Notes under the pieces: generated by a model | Seen by the model: the letters and a program-made list of their open reading frames with translations, nothing else | Told to the model about the DNA's origin: nothing | The model's database searches: none | Source: Peronospora farinosa | Lineage: Eukaryota; Oomycota; Peronosporomycetes; Peronosporales; Peronosporaceae | Reading direction: 5' to 3' | Length of the DNA: 64,000 nucleotides | Assembly: GCA_947646735.1 (NCBI GenBank) | Contig: CANTFK010000898.1 | Coordinates: forward strand, 186,001 to 250,000 | Position numbers and translations under genes: made by a program | Shown: positions 1-11,123 of the stretch, one piece after another | How the letters are laid out: each line of letters opens with the position of its first letter | Position numbering within the stretch: position 1 is the first letter of the stretch

Positions 1-77
1 CATTATATGCAATAGAAAGGAGAGTTCAAGCGTAAACTCTCGGAAAGACGCTACAACCGTCGTGTAACCCCGTTACA
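1..77 (-). repeat. E1 downstream (3') LTR, truncated by window edge
   Basis: These 77 bases match the end of the LTR at 7372-7448 with two visible differences (GAGAGTTC against GAGAATTC, and AACCC against AATCC) and end in the same GTTACA terminus. Confidence 0.85.
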
Positions 78-189
78 CCCTCCCCCACCAGACTGACGTT
101 CCCATAGAATGTCACTCGACATTTTTCCTCTTAGAGGTAGTGCTTTAGCGAACGCTTAAAACCTCACGGTTTTGTTCACGGCACACAAC

Positions 190-1473
190 ATGACGCCTCC
201 CGGCAGTGAGTCACAGACTCTTAGGGACCTTATTGAGGACGACCTTGACGAAGCGGTTGATTACGAAAGTGACACCGTCTTTGTGGGACCCGATGGGTCC
301 CCTTTAGCCACCCTCACGGGTGAAGATGACACTCGTCATGCACCGAATCCGTTTCCTGAACGTGGTGCAGCAGATGCGCTAACAGCGTTACGTGACCCGC
401 CTGACGTATCATCAACGGTAACGGTTACCAATCCACTCGACGAGCAGCAACAGCGGTCCATCGACCAAGAGGAAGGCGCCAAGCGCCGAACGAAGAACAT
501 GACGCGGCTGCAGGACCACCGACAGTACAGGTTCAAGCCACCTACGGTGGAAGAACGTCTAAAGGAAGCATCTGGGCATTCCCTTTCTGGTTGGACCATT
601 GGGCCTGAGGCCATTTCACCTGAGGATGTTGCCACACGCACGGCACTTCGACAACGATATCTGGAGCCCCATATCACTACTCAAAGCCAATACTTGGCAC
701 GCCTTAATAGGCAAGTGCGCGGTGCGCCAGTTCCTCCGATGAAGGGTGTTCCCATCCTTCTGTTCGCGGGGGAAACCGAGGAAGAAGAAGACACGGCTTT
801 CAGCCGCTGGGCGCATTATGCGCGACGTTTAAGCAGCATGTGGGCCCTACGGGCAAGTGCCGATGTGGCAGATGTTCGACTTGAGCGGAAGATGCGTTAT
901 GATTACGCTAAATTGAAGGCCCGGGGGAAATTGAAATCCCAACGAACGCATTATGCGCCTGCTGCCCAGCAGCCCAATGTTTCGGCTACCCCTGCAGCCG
1001 CAAGTTCACGACAGCCCGAGGCCGCTAACCCGCCTACCCTCACCCTTACTGGTGAGAAGCGTCAGCGCCAACAGACAGACCCTGCGCACGACGCTCAAAA
1101 ACGTCCACGGCGTACGGGCAATCCTGCCGAAGGGGAGTCTCAAATTCCCATGAATTACATGATTCGGGATAACCCCGCCATTTCACCAGATACTGGTTTT
1201 GACCATGGCGGCGACGCTTCTGCAGTAGACGCTCCACATGGAACTGCAGGTTCCCCTGCGCATCGAGCAAAGGAGGAGGAGGTCGGTGTATCGGAACAAG
1301 CTCATGCCGAGCTTGTTCAGGAGGTGCGGACCCTTCGTGAGGAGAGGCAGACGATGAACTCCCGGCTTGAGTCCCTAGAAGAGAGTCGGACCCGAATGCA
1401 GGGTCAACTTGACTTGTTGGTGCAGATGCTCCGTCCCGCGACAATGCCAATGGGCCCGGCGCGAGCGCCTTAG
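190..1473 (+). CDS. Antisense ORF of E1: acidic/disordered N-terminus, central conserved block, C-terminal coiled coil
   Basis: An uninterrupted 427-codon frame on the strand opposite to gag-pol, starting at the first ATG (190). No known family is recognised. Residues 1-90 are acidic. The middle (about 120-245) is hydrophobic-aromatic and contains SRWAHYARRLSSMWALRAS. Residues 245-365 are Ala/Pro/Gln-rich with basic clusters (KRPRR) that could be nuclear signals. Residues about 370-415 form a leucine-heptad coiled coil (LVQEVRTLREERQTMNSRLE and onward). The last 428 bases overlap the integrase/chromodomain frame on the other strand. A decayed copy at 53797-55066 shows mostly silent differences. 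Extra antisense ORFs between pol and the 3' LTR are known in some plant gypsy lineages. Whether this one is related is unknown. Confidence 0.7.
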   Translation: MTPPGSESQTLRDLIEDDLDEAVDYESDTVFVGPDGSPLATLTGEDDTRHAPNPFPERGAADALTALRDPPDVSSTVTVTNPLDEQQQRSIDQEEGAKRRTKNMTRLQDHRQYRFKPPTVEERLKEASGHSLSGWTIGPEAISPEDVATRTALRQRYLEPHITTQSQYLARLNRQVRGAPVPPMKGVPILLFAGETEEEEDTAFSRWAHYARRLSSMWALRASADVADVRLERKMRYDYAKLKARGKLKSQRTHYAPAAQQPNVSATPAAASSRQPEAANPPTLTLTGEKRQRQQTDPAHDAQKRPRRTGNPAEGESQIPMNYMIRDNPAISPDTGFDHGGDASAVDAPHGTAGSPAHRAKEEEVGVSEQAHAELVQEVRTLREERQTMNSRLESLEESRTRMQGQLDLLVQMLRPATMPMGPARAP

Positions 1474-2521
1474 CGTCTATTTGGGACGGATCCCGATAAG
1501 GTTTCAACATGGCGACATAGAACACAGGATGTGTACGCAATTTGCGCGGCAAGTTAAGCGTATACGCTGTGCCTTTCTTGGCAATGACCTTAAAGGGTCC
1601 GATAAAGCGCGGGCGCAACTTCGTCTTAAAGACAGCGGATATTACATTGGTAGGTAGATTTTTAGCATTTAATAATACTTGGTCCCCGACCTCATAAGCA
1701 TTAATACAACCTCTGCCTTTCGCATCTGCATATTCTTTTTGTTTATCTTGACTATCAGCCATTGCATCTTGCACATGTCGTAAGACATTTAGTCGCGTTG
1801 GGAGAAACGCATTCACCTGCTTCTTAACAGTATGAGGGCTGACATCAGCAAGCCTATCGGCAACCTCACCCCCACCAAGCCCTGAACCACTCGGTGGTAG
1901 CGTTAACGGAACGCGTGGATGTGTAAGACCATTCACATAGAACGGAGTGTAGCCGGTAGAGGCGTGCACGGAGTTATTGAGAGCAAACTCAACTACAGGG
2001 AGCATAGCGCTCCAACGCTTAGGCGTTTCAGCACAAACGCTGCGTAGGATATCTTCAACAACGCGATTTACGCGTTCAGTTTGACCATCGGTCTGCGGAT
2101 GATCCGCTGTGGACATGTCCAAACGAGTGCCCAGCACCTGGAAGACGGACTTCCAAAATTTACTCGTAAAACGCGGATCACGATCAGAAACAATTGCCAC
2201 TGGCAAGCCATGTTGGCGAAACACCCGATCGATAAACAGCTCCGCTGTACCCATACCATCGATCGAATCTGGCACAGCCGCTAAGTGAGCCATCTTGCTC
2301 AAACGGTCAACAAAGACCACAATACCTGTATTGCCATGCGAATCTTTCGGTAGGCCAAATACAAAGTCCATACTAATGGACTCCCAGCACCCAGTGAGAA
2401 TAGGCAAGCTAGCCAGCGGCGCTGCCGAATGGGGCGAGGGTTTCACCCGTTGACACGTTTGACACGTGCGCACATATGTACTCACCCATTTGTATAATTT
2501 GGGCCACCAATATCTCTTCAT
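1046..2521 (-). pseudogene. E1 integrase and chromodomain (pol C-terminal part)
   Basis: A 491-residue frame covering the integrase core, its GPF/Y-type C-terminal module and a chromodomain. The catalytic triad is visible as the D of MDFVFGLP, the D of SDRDPRF and the E of DGQTERVNRVVED. The H2C2 zinc-binding stretch lies just upstream (about 2560-2530) in another frame, so a frameshift near 2530 separates it from this frame. The chromodomain (about 1231-1080) has the expected aromatic residues in YLVKWRGYPESCNSWE. The ATG at 2521 is internal to the ancestral polyprotein and not a true start. The 3' part overlaps the antisense ORF. Confidence 0.88.
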
Positions 2522-2618
2522 ACTGCCCCATAGGTCTTTTCGCGACCCAAATGACCACCGATGGCGGTGTCATGTACCTCATAGAGGATACGATACTTCA
2601 GGTCCTTATCATGAGGAA

Positions 2619-4492
2619 CTACATACGCGGAGGATTCGCTACATCTGTACGATAGTACAACAGCCTCTGATCGATAGAATATCGATGGAGGCTCGCACGT
2701 AATCGTGCCGACAATTTAATGTCCGAGTCTTTAAACTCCTCACTGCCAAGAGCATGTAGCAACGCTATACAGTGATCATCTTTAGCATACGCCGTACGAA
2801 TAAGATCTCTGATAGAAGACGAAAACGTCGTCACATGAGCAAGCTCATAATCAGGTCTGCGTGACAACGCATCAGTCAAAGCATTTTGCTTGCCCGGCTT
2901 ATATTTCACCTCAAAATTATATTCGGCAAAGAATGACAGCCATCTGGCCATTCTCTGCGAGAGATGCGGCGACTGAGTCGCAGTGCGTAACGACGCATGA
3001 TCGGTATAGATCACAAAAGGCTTTGAGCCCAGCAGATGAACTCTGAATTTGACCAGGGCATACTTCATCGCAAGTAGCTCTTTGTCATGAACTGGATAGT
3101 TCTTTTCTGCAGCTTTCAGCTGGCGAGATTCAAAAGCGATCACACGCTCACGGCCTTCATCATCTGATTGTAACAGAGCACTGCCAATGGCAAAATCCGA
3201 TGCGTCACAGACGACGCTAAACGGTCGGTCAGGGTCTGACAAAGCCAAAATAGGAGCATGTAGAAGGCTCGCCTTCACCGCTTGAAAAGCATCTTCGTAT
3301 TGAGCATGCCAACACCATTCCACATCCTTTTTAAGGAGATTGGATAACGGCCGAGCCATATCAGCGTAATTCTCGCTATACTTGTGTAAGTAATTGGCAA
3401 GGCCAAGCCATTTACGCAAGTCCTTCTGAGACTGTGGAACAGGCCAATCGACTATGGCTTTGACTTTGGCGGGATCCGCTCGTAGGCCCCGCTTCCCAAT
3501 GAAGCACCCTAGAAAGGGAATCTCTTCGGCCCCGAAGATGCACTTAGATGCATTAGCATATAATTTATTAGTGCGCATGCACTCGAGCACTGCTCGTAAA
3601 TGAACAATATGGTTCTCAATATCTGACCGCCCATGTTCAGCTCGGCTATGGACAAAAATGTCATTAAAATACGTCTGTGCATAACTTCGATGGGGTCGAA
3701 ACAATTGCGTCACCAAACGGTTAAACGTAGCCGGAGCATTAGATATCCCCTGGGGCATCACTAACCACTCCCAGAGCATACCGCTCGGAAAACTAACAGC
3801 AGTAAGCGGAATATCGCTAGCTCGCATGAGCAATTGGTAATAACCATCGACTAAGTCGAGCGCACTGTACATGGTACAACCGACCATATTGTTCTGAAGA
3901 ACATCTTTTCTAGGTATCGGTGTCTGTGCAGGTAAAGTGGCCGCATTGAGCTTATTATAAGCATGAACAATACGCCATTTACCATTTGGTTTCTTAACAC
4001 AGAAGTGGGTGTCGAGTGCGGAGATTTACTTTCACGCACCATGCCCGCCGCGTGTTTTGCACGAAAGAACTCGTCAATGACGTCACACTGTTCTTTGGGT
4101 AAAGGCCACTGCCGTGTTACACAGTATTTGGTTCCGGGAACCAAGTCAATTTCATGACGTACGCCCCTATCAGGTGGTAGAACCGACGGGGGATCGTGAC
4201 ACACCACGTCCTGGAATTCCTTTACCAAAGGATAGTAGGGATCTGAAGGGTTTTTCAGAATAGATGCCCCACTACGCGCACTAAGTGCCGCCTTTGTATC
4301 TTCAAGGACTGCTTCATCGATAACCGAGGATGATTTCAACTCGAGGTTAGGTCGAATGACCACCATATCGGATAGAGCACCTGCCTTCAAGGCCTGATGA
4401 AATTCATCCACAGACATTTCGTCTAGCTCTAAAAGAGCATTTAATGATGGGAGGGCCTCAAGGTCAACCTCACCATCTACATCACCTGTCAC
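2619..4492 (-). pseudogene. E1 reverse transcriptase and RNase H, frameshifted
   Basis: Two overlapping minus-strand frames (3851-4492 and 2619-3887) together encode RT and RNase H. The first holds the [20 protein letters not shown] block and loses frame near 4010 inside the fingers. The second holds the palm and RNase H. The usual YFDD box reads YFND, so one catalytic aspartate is replaced by asparagine. RNase H blocks are clear (VCDASDFAIGSALL, DKELLAMKYAL, IYTDHASLRT). Active-site loss plus frameshift makes the product dead. Confidence 0.88.
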
Positions 4493-4663
4493 TCCGTTGA
4501 CCAGGGTCTACAACTGGTCATTGACATTACTACGTGATAAAACAGACGCTCTGCGTCTCGCAGCCGCCATCTGGCGACGCTGCCGTCTCATTGACGAGAC
4601 CGTACTCTTCAAAGTACTTGGGATATTATCATCCCCAAGGTCAACAGACCCCTTGTCGTTTAC

Positions 4664-6747
4664 CTACCCTATGCGAGGGCCGATGTCATTACCGACAACC
4701 AGTGGGTCACTAGTACCAGTGACTTCACTAACAAGGTCATCGACCTTCACTTGCTCTATACGAGAGCCGATGTCATTATCGACATCCAGTGAATCGCATT
4801 TACAGCCAATATCACTAACAAGGTCATCGACCTTCACTTGCTCTATACGAGAGCCGATGTCATTATCGACATCCAGTGAATCGCATTTACAGCCAATATC
4901 ACTAACAAGGTCATCGACCTTAACTTGCTCTATACGAGAGCCGATGTCATTATCGACATCCAGTGAATCGCATTTACAGCCAATATCACTAACAAGGTCA
5001 TCGACCTTAACTTGCTCTATACGAGAGCCGATGTCATTACCGACATCCAGTGTCTCAATATTACTTTGAGTATCACTCAACGGAATACGTGCCGTTCCAC
5101 TAAGTGTCATTGAGCTCTGCTCGACACTATTATTGTTGACATCGGAGTTTATCAACTCAGACACTCCAATGTCCAGCACACTAACTGAATCAGTTAATGG
5201 CTCGCGCCAATAGCACTTTTGTTTTCTAGCGAAGGTGGGTTCATGACTCTCCAAAGCTTCGCTAGGAACATTGCGCGTTGCGCCTAAAGTTTTGGATCTC
5301 CAATCGATCCAAGGCTCATGGCGTTCCAGCCAGGCCATACCGAGAATGAGATCATATCTCGAGTCCAAATCTAGGACAAGACAGCGTTCAACGCTATTGA
5401 AGTCTAAGAACTTCACACCTAAGTTCAACGGAACTTTAGGAACGGTGACACGTACACCGGTCGCGAGACGTACGGTTATACTGTCACCCTCTTGCGCTTC
5501 TAGCGCCTCAGCATACAGCTGACTCCCCTCAAGGGAGCGACGTCGGACATAATTCCCTGACGCCCCTGAGTCAATTAAAATTGACCATGGTTTCTCAAAA
5601 CCCTTAACGGTTGCCGACACAACCAACAAGCCTGGCTTGTAATTTTGTTCTATGGGAGCATCCACAGAACCAGCCGGGGCTAAGCCCTGTTTACCTTTAC
5701 CTCCTAAAGATTCAACAGAACTTAGTTCTTTCCCAGTAGGGCGCCCCGCGCCTACTGGGAGTTGACGTTTTCCCCTGCTCGCCTTTTGGCTAGGAGCAGG
5801 GTTTCGGCTCTGCCGATTTGAACGTTGCTTTCGCAATGGACAGCTAAGGCGAAGATGCCTAGTGGTTCCGCATATGTAACATCTACGGATGTTACCTTGC
5901 TGTTCAGCAGCTTGAAGCTCAGCTTCTTCAGCATGGCTGAGGTCCATGGGTTCCGCCCTGTTAGAGGTATTTGATTGATACCATGGCAGACCATAGCGAG
6001 CAGATTTGAAATTAAATTCAGCGTTACACGCTATGCTTACTGCCTCCTCGAAAGTCGAAGGTTTGACACGGAAAACTTCTGTCCTGGCGACCCCAGTACG
6101 AAGCCCTTCCATAAAAATGGTTACTCGGACTTCTTCTGCCAGAGGGTCCGGCTGCATAGCAGCAATGAGAGTTCTCAACTCTTGGACATAGTCCGACAAT
6201 TCTTTCTTACCCTGTCGGGTAGCTAAGAAGCGTGAGCGCACACGATAAGCCTGATTAGGCGGTGCAAACGCGCAAGTTAATTGCTTTTTAAGCATTTCCC
6301 ATGTGGGGAATGCGGCATTTACAGAGACATCGCTCGTTAGAGCCCACTCTCTAGCTCTTCCACCGAGCTTCGAAATGGCCAAGCCAACTCGTTGCTTATC
6401 TGAAACAAGCATGGCGGCATCCATTGCCATTTCAACTTCTCGGACCCAGAGGAGAAGATTTTCTTCCTCCTTCCCCTCGAAGGTCTTTACATTTAAACAA
6501 GTGGACGAGCCTTTGGCTCTGCATCGGGCACAGGTACCGGGATGTACTGTGTAGGCGCAGCTGACGCTGCCTGGTCATGGACCTGCCCGAGGAGCGTTGC
6601 CTCATAACGCATAAAGGCCTCAAGGCGAGCATTTAGAACCTCGGGGCCTTGGGCCAAAAGGGCCTCGATTTGATCAGGCCCGACGAACGCAGATAGTTTA
6701 TCTAAGGCGAGTCGTTGTGCCTCAGAGAGGTGATTTTGATTCTCCAT
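4664..6747 (-). pseudogene. E1 gag, zinc knuckle and aspartic protease
   Basis: Gag begins at the ATG at 6747 (6753 is only a GTG) and loses frame near 6490. The remaining 588-residue frame (4664-6430) carries the gag core, one CCHC knuckle ([14 protein letters not shown]) and a retropepsin-like protease with [10 protein letters not shown] and a downstream hydrophobic LILGMAW motif. Its C-terminal end is a tandem 29-residue repeat placed between protease and RT. It is joined to RT in other lineages here, so the gap between 4664 and 4492 is another lesion or a lost junction. Confidence 0.88.
4670..5050 (-). repeat. 87-bp tandem repeat in E1 protease-RT linker
   Basis: The motif CTAACAAGGTCATCGACC starts at 4728, 4815, 4902 and 4989, an exact 87-bp period (about 3.7 copies, near identical). 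It is in frame and encodes a 29-residue unit containing [16 protein letters not shown]. Each unit also contains a short palindrome (GATGTC...GACATC). Confidence 0.93.
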
Positions 6748-6807
6748 TCTCACAGAGGGTCAGTCTTTAAGGACTCAGGTGTAGGATTGACTACGAGTGC
6801 TACCAAG

Positions 6808-7448
6808 TGTTGCGGAGCTATACAGCTCTTTAGCCAGAGGAAGACTTTCGGCTGGAAGCCTCTTAGTTCTAGAGAACTAAATAGAGTGAAGGCTAAAAGC
6901 CACTTAGTTCTAAGGAACTAATTAAACGACTGAAAGTAACCCTGTTCTAAGGAAATAGGAAAGAGACTTTTAGTCAATAAAGCAATATGCTTAAGGTTCA
7001 GAGAACCAACGCACAGAGTGCAAGAACAAGCTAGAAGCTTAGGGGTTCAGAAAACCAACGCACAGAGTGCACAAGAGAGCAAGTCAGAACGACTTGCGAT
7101 CTTAAACTCAAAAGGAGAACTGATTATATTTATGCTTTAAGATTTCATGAATAGTCCTACTCTAAGTACACTACACTAGATTAATTACTATAATAGTAAT
7201 TATTATATGCAGACTTTGCTATTGGACGACGTATCGTCTAAACATCTGTGTATGATGTACTTAATACAGCGTTAGTGATTTATCGAATCCCAATCGATAA
7301 GATACGGTATTACCGAATACCGTATTATAACGCTCATACTTAATACCTCTCTAAAGAGAAGTATAATAATGCATTATATGCAATAGAAAGGAGAATTCAA
7401 GCGTAAACTCTCGGAAAGACGCTACAACCGTCGTGTAATCCCGTTACA
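6808..7448 (-). repeat. E1 upstream (5') LTR
   Basis: A 641-bp terminal repeat bounded by TG...CA. Its last 77 bases on the + strand match positions 1-77, and all of it matches the E5 LTR at 53045-53686. It contains several perfect short palindromes, for example around the repeated GAATCCCAATCGATAAGATA stretch near 7284. Adjacent to its inner edge the minus strand reads CTTGGTAGCACTCGTAG (6807 down to 6791), which is the position and form of a tRNA primer-binding site. Confidence 0.9.
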
Positions 7449-9502
7449 CGCAAGGGAACGCATAGAGTAAAGTTGTGTGGCTATTAGTTTCACGGCATTT
7501 CCCGTTTGTACTTGATGTTGAACATAACATGAATTACCAGCAACGAGTTGTATCATAGTGCTGTTGAAATCACGAGGATGTGGCAGGTGCTCCAAGCGAT
7601 GCGCAATTGGCATACACCTACTAGGTGGCGAGTGCAATACAAACCAACGTGCTGTTGCTTAGGCAGACATTCCCGTCGTACGGAAGCTCAGCAGATACAG
7701 AGACTTAGTCGGGTGTCGTCGTAGCAAATCTTAAATGAACCTGTAAAGCCTTCTGTGGACGCATGGGGTCACCTGATTAAGGTCCTGGTAAGCTTTAGCC
7801 ACCTCATTGGACCGACGTGAGCGTCGCATCTGTAACGGTGCAATGGCTTTACAACGAAAACTGAGGTCGAGTGCCGGCGATTTACAAAGCAATGGCTAGT
7901 AAATTCAAGGAACAGGGTCATGAGTTGGCTTAAGAGCACGAATTCGACGCAGTTCGAGTGTTGAAGGTGTTGCTGCCGATCACGTTTCTAGACCCGACCG
8001 AGATAGGTTAAGGTAATACTGCTTTAAGTAATAACTTGCCTTAACTGATAGATCAGTGGGGTATCACTTTAGACATCTTCTGTATTACACCTACACATAT
8101 GAATTTTTGGTAACGTTAGCTCGAAAAACAGCCAGTACGTAATGTAGAAGGCTGCCCGGGTAAGAAAGAAGCGATACCAAGTTTTGACTCTTGTAAAAAC
8201 AAGACAAACCAGCTGTATAATAGATATAGAGGCGGCTCACGATCAACACCGATGCAATAATTCAACACGCCAACCCCCTTCCTCTCTCTGAGCTGTGCCG
8301 GTATTACCTAACAATTTTAAGTCTCACGCGCGTCGCGACCTCCAGCATTGTTGCCATGTATGTATCAGTCTTTTCTTAAACAGTGTGAAACAATCGCTTT
8401 TAACGGCAACAGGAAAAAGAAGTTAGCACGCTTCGCTCGAATCCGAGCTTCTGACATTCGAGTACGCTCAGTCTTTGACAACATCTGCAAGCGTAGTGAA
8501 CAAAGCTTCTTTAATAGGAGGCTATTTTCTACTTCTTGGATTCAACAAAATGTCCGACACAGCGGCTCAGTCGATTCTGCCAACCTTGGCTTATTTGCTA
8601 AGTTTTGACGATTTTTTTCAAGCGTTACCGCTCGGAGCCTGGGTCCGCTCGAGTCTCCCGTTGTAGGTACGTGCTTGAGTCCACGTATTGTCGCTGGTCC
8701 AGAGAAGATGCTTCGAACTCTTTGTCTGCGTTTCACTATCGTCGCCAACCATTCCGAAATATTCGTAGTTCCCTCGTTCACTTAAAAAAGATTCAGCGCG
8801 TCCTCGGCCATATTTTAGTATGTCGGCCGCATCACTCGAATCATCTACCATCTTCTCTTACGTGCACTTTAATAGCTCACGCATCTTTCTTTAAATCCAG
8901 CTGCTCAGAGCACAACATATGCTGCGGCTCTGCTCGGAGCCAATTGGTTTCGGTACTTGGCTGTAATGCGATGCGTTCAACAAGATAGAGTAGAGACTTC
9001 CTCTTTATCGATCCGATCTCAGGATAACAACATCGTGGGCTGTGCTAAGCACTCTGTCGCACCGGCTGCGTGTATATTCGTATCCAAATCACTCTATACC
9101 ATGTTTTCACGGTAAAGAATTCCGATGTGTTGGCTTATCGACTCCAATACGTCTCTTTAGTATGTGCTGACACTAGTCGTTTGTGTGTCGTAATATTCAC
9201 GACATTCGCCTCAAGAGCGACGGAATTCGCTACACTCGACTTGGGGTGGGTCAATCACAACGTGACACTAAAACCGATCACCGAGGGCTGGGTTTTTCTA
9301 TGGTGGACGAGAGATAAGCCAACATGAGCAGTCAACGACGTGCATAGGATTTGAAATTGCTTGGCATAGTGTATAGGGGTTGGGGTATTATACCTCCTCC
9401 TTCGAGAGCATTTGGCCGTCGACAAAGGCTATAGATGACTTCTTCACAACTCAATTTCCTCAATCAAGGACGCAAGCTAAATCTCATCGTACCATTTGTC
9501 AA
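7449..9502. other. 2-kb intergenic stretch without a supported gene
   Basis: Only short frames with no recognisable family occur. A minus-strand pair at 8542-8851 overlaps in two frames and may be a very old coding relic, but I cannot name it. No LTR, tRNA gene or clear promoter was seen. The upstream region of the LPMO gene is included here. Confidence 0.4.
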
Positions 9503-10363
9503 ATGCTGAATTCAAAGAGCCAGATCGCTCTTGTGCTTGGAGCTATGGCTCTTTTTACGAGTAGTGTAAATGCACACGGCATCATGACCAAGCCAAAATG
9601 TACATTTGTTAAAAATGTTAATGATATGACTAAGTACCCCGCAGTGATCGATCCGAAAAAATTAGACTGGGACGGGCCTTTCGATCAGAATCCTACTACT
9701 AACAATGAAAATTTCTGGAAGGGCTTGAAATCAAGCAAATACAAAAACATTCGGGAACTTGTGATTGCAGTTGCGATAATTGACACCCCTGGCGCTACGA
9801 TCGAATGTGGAATAACTGAAATTGATGGGCCTCCTCAACCACTCCCGGATATGATTGAGTGGTCCCATTCCCCAACAGAAGGCTTTACTGAATCACACGA
9901 AGGTGGTTGTGAAGTTTGGTGTGACGACAAAATGGTATTCCAAGACTTAAACTGTCCCAAGAACTTCCCTAAGGCCCCAGCTCTACTGCCTTACAAGAAG
10001 GAACTCTGCAAAGGTGCGAAACGCCTGACATTCTACTGGTTGGCCTTGCACATGCAGCCATGGCAAGTTTACATTAGCTGCGCCGTGATTGAAGGCGGCA
10101 CAGGTGGGACCACTTCAACCGTTACTTCTCCGTCCACTTCTTCATCCACTCCTTCTGCTGAACCCACAACTCCTCCTGCTGAAACCCAAACTCCTTCTTC
10201 TGAAGCCCAATTTTCTCCTGAAACCCAAACTCCTCCTGAAGCTCAAACTCCTCCTCCTGAAGCCCAAAATTCTCCTGCTGAAGCCCAAACTCCTTCATCC
10301 ACTCCTCCTGCCGACCCCCCAGCCAGCAATCCGAAGTGCGTCCGTCGCCGCATTCGCGATTAG
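9503..10363 (+). CDS. Secreted lytic polysaccharide monooxygenase, AA17-like (oomycete pectin LPMO family)
   Basis: I chose ATG 9503 (residue 42 of the longest frame) because it is followed directly by a signal peptide (residues 1-24, hydrophobic core IALVLGAMALF, ending VNA) and then His25-Gly. An N-terminal histidine after signal cleavage is the hallmark of an LPMO copper histidine brace. A second candidate ligand is His183 in WLALHMQPW near the end of the domain. The catalytic domain is about 200 residues with several cysteines, followed by a Ser/Thr/Pro linker with TPPxEAQ-type repeats (about residues 200-275) and a basic end. AA17 enzymes cleave pectin oxidatively during plant infection. 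The family call rests on HGIMTKP, size and architecture. Another oomycete LPMO family is possible. Confidence 0.78.
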   Translation: MLNSKSQIALVLGAMALFTSSVNAHGIMTKPKCTFVKNVNDMTKYPAVIDPKKLDWDGPFDQNPTTNNENFWKGLKSSKYKNIRELVIAVAIIDTPGATIECGITEIDGPPQPLPDMIEWSHSPTEGFTESHEGGCEVWCDDKMVFQDLNCPKNFPKAPALLPYKKELCKGAKRLTFYWLALHMQPWQVYISCAVIEGGTGGTTSTVTSPSTSSSTPSAEPTTPPAETQTPSSEAQFSPETQTPPEAQTPPPEAQNSPAEAQTPSSTPPADPPASNPKCVRRRIRD

Positions 10364-11123
10364 TCCTCGCTTCGTCAGTGTTGCCCTGCCATGGTGCATG
10401 TGTACGTTCGTTAGCATCATACACAGTAAGGTATTGATTGTCACCAATGTCATTTTGTCGATTCATAATCCGATTTTAAAAAAGAAACATGTTTTAACAT
10501 TCCAATGTTCAGTCTCCTTACTATCGAAAAGTGTGAGCTAGCTAGTAAATGATGAAGCCTAGGAAATACATTCTATAGATCCAATATTCTGCTGCGCCAC
10601 CACATTCAGCTAGTCACCGAAGTTTTTTAAATACAATGAAATACTCGTAGCTCTGCATTCAGTTACAACGAGATTCAATTACAAGATGCAAAAGCCGATC
10701 CCTTTCGAATCTCATCATACTCCCCGCTTCCCCAATCATGGGTACGAACAAGGTTCGGAATACATGCAACTCTTGGGTGGAAACCAGAGATGGTAGACCA
10801 CTCTGGTACCATAAGAAACCTTTTGGTGATGACATGATTGACGCTGTAGTATGATCGATCGTAAGCATGGTGGAAGCTTACGCTCAGTACACTAACCAAA
10901 GGATATTCTTTTTCTTTACCAACTTCCTCCGTTTCAATCTATTTGGCTTCCGAGCCCCTAAACAGAAATGGAACAGCTCGATCACCGGCGTCGAAAACGG
11001 CGTGACCGCAAGGAAAACAGGTCCCCATCAAGTCAAGAAAAGCTCAAGTCGTCGCGCGCAGGACACCATGAAACTAAATACCTTACTCGCTCCTCGCTTC
11101 CTGCCGGCTCCATGGCGCTCCAC
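10364..11123. other. Intergenic region between convergent LPMO and DLAT genes
   Basis: This 760-bp stretch lies between two 3' ends. Short frames on both strands have no recognisable features. No terminator-like or repeat structure was identified. Confidence 0.4.

Larger units (their letters stand above)
1..7448 (-). mobile_element. Ty3/gypsy LTR retrotransposon E1 (right-to-left)
   Basis: An almost complete gypsy element read on the minus strand: LTR (6808-7448), primer-binding site, gag and zinc knuckle, aspartic protease, reverse transcriptase, RNase H, integrase with chromodomain, and the end of the second LTR (1-77). The order protease-RT-RNase H-integrase-chromodomain is that of chromodomain-bearing Ty3/gypsy elements. 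Gag-pol is broken by at least four frameshifts (near 6490, 4010 and 2530, and between protease and RT), so this copy cannot be autonomous. In contrast a long frame on the opposite strand (190-1473) is intact. The left end is cut by the window edge, so the target-site duplication cannot be checked. Confidence 0.93.

Noticed and set aside
4670..5050. Regular 87-bp repeats resembling a CRISPR array
   Set aside because: The repeat is continuous with no unique spacers, is in frame with gag-protease and lies in a eukaryotic retrotransposon.
8348..8988. Several overlapping short frames upstream of the LPMO gene
   Set aside because: They are mutually overlapping on both strands with no domain, signal peptide or conserved motif.
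10122..10466. Minus-strand Gln/Glu-rich frame
   Set aside because: It is the complement of the LPMO Pro/Ser/Thr repeat tail, and its composition explains it.
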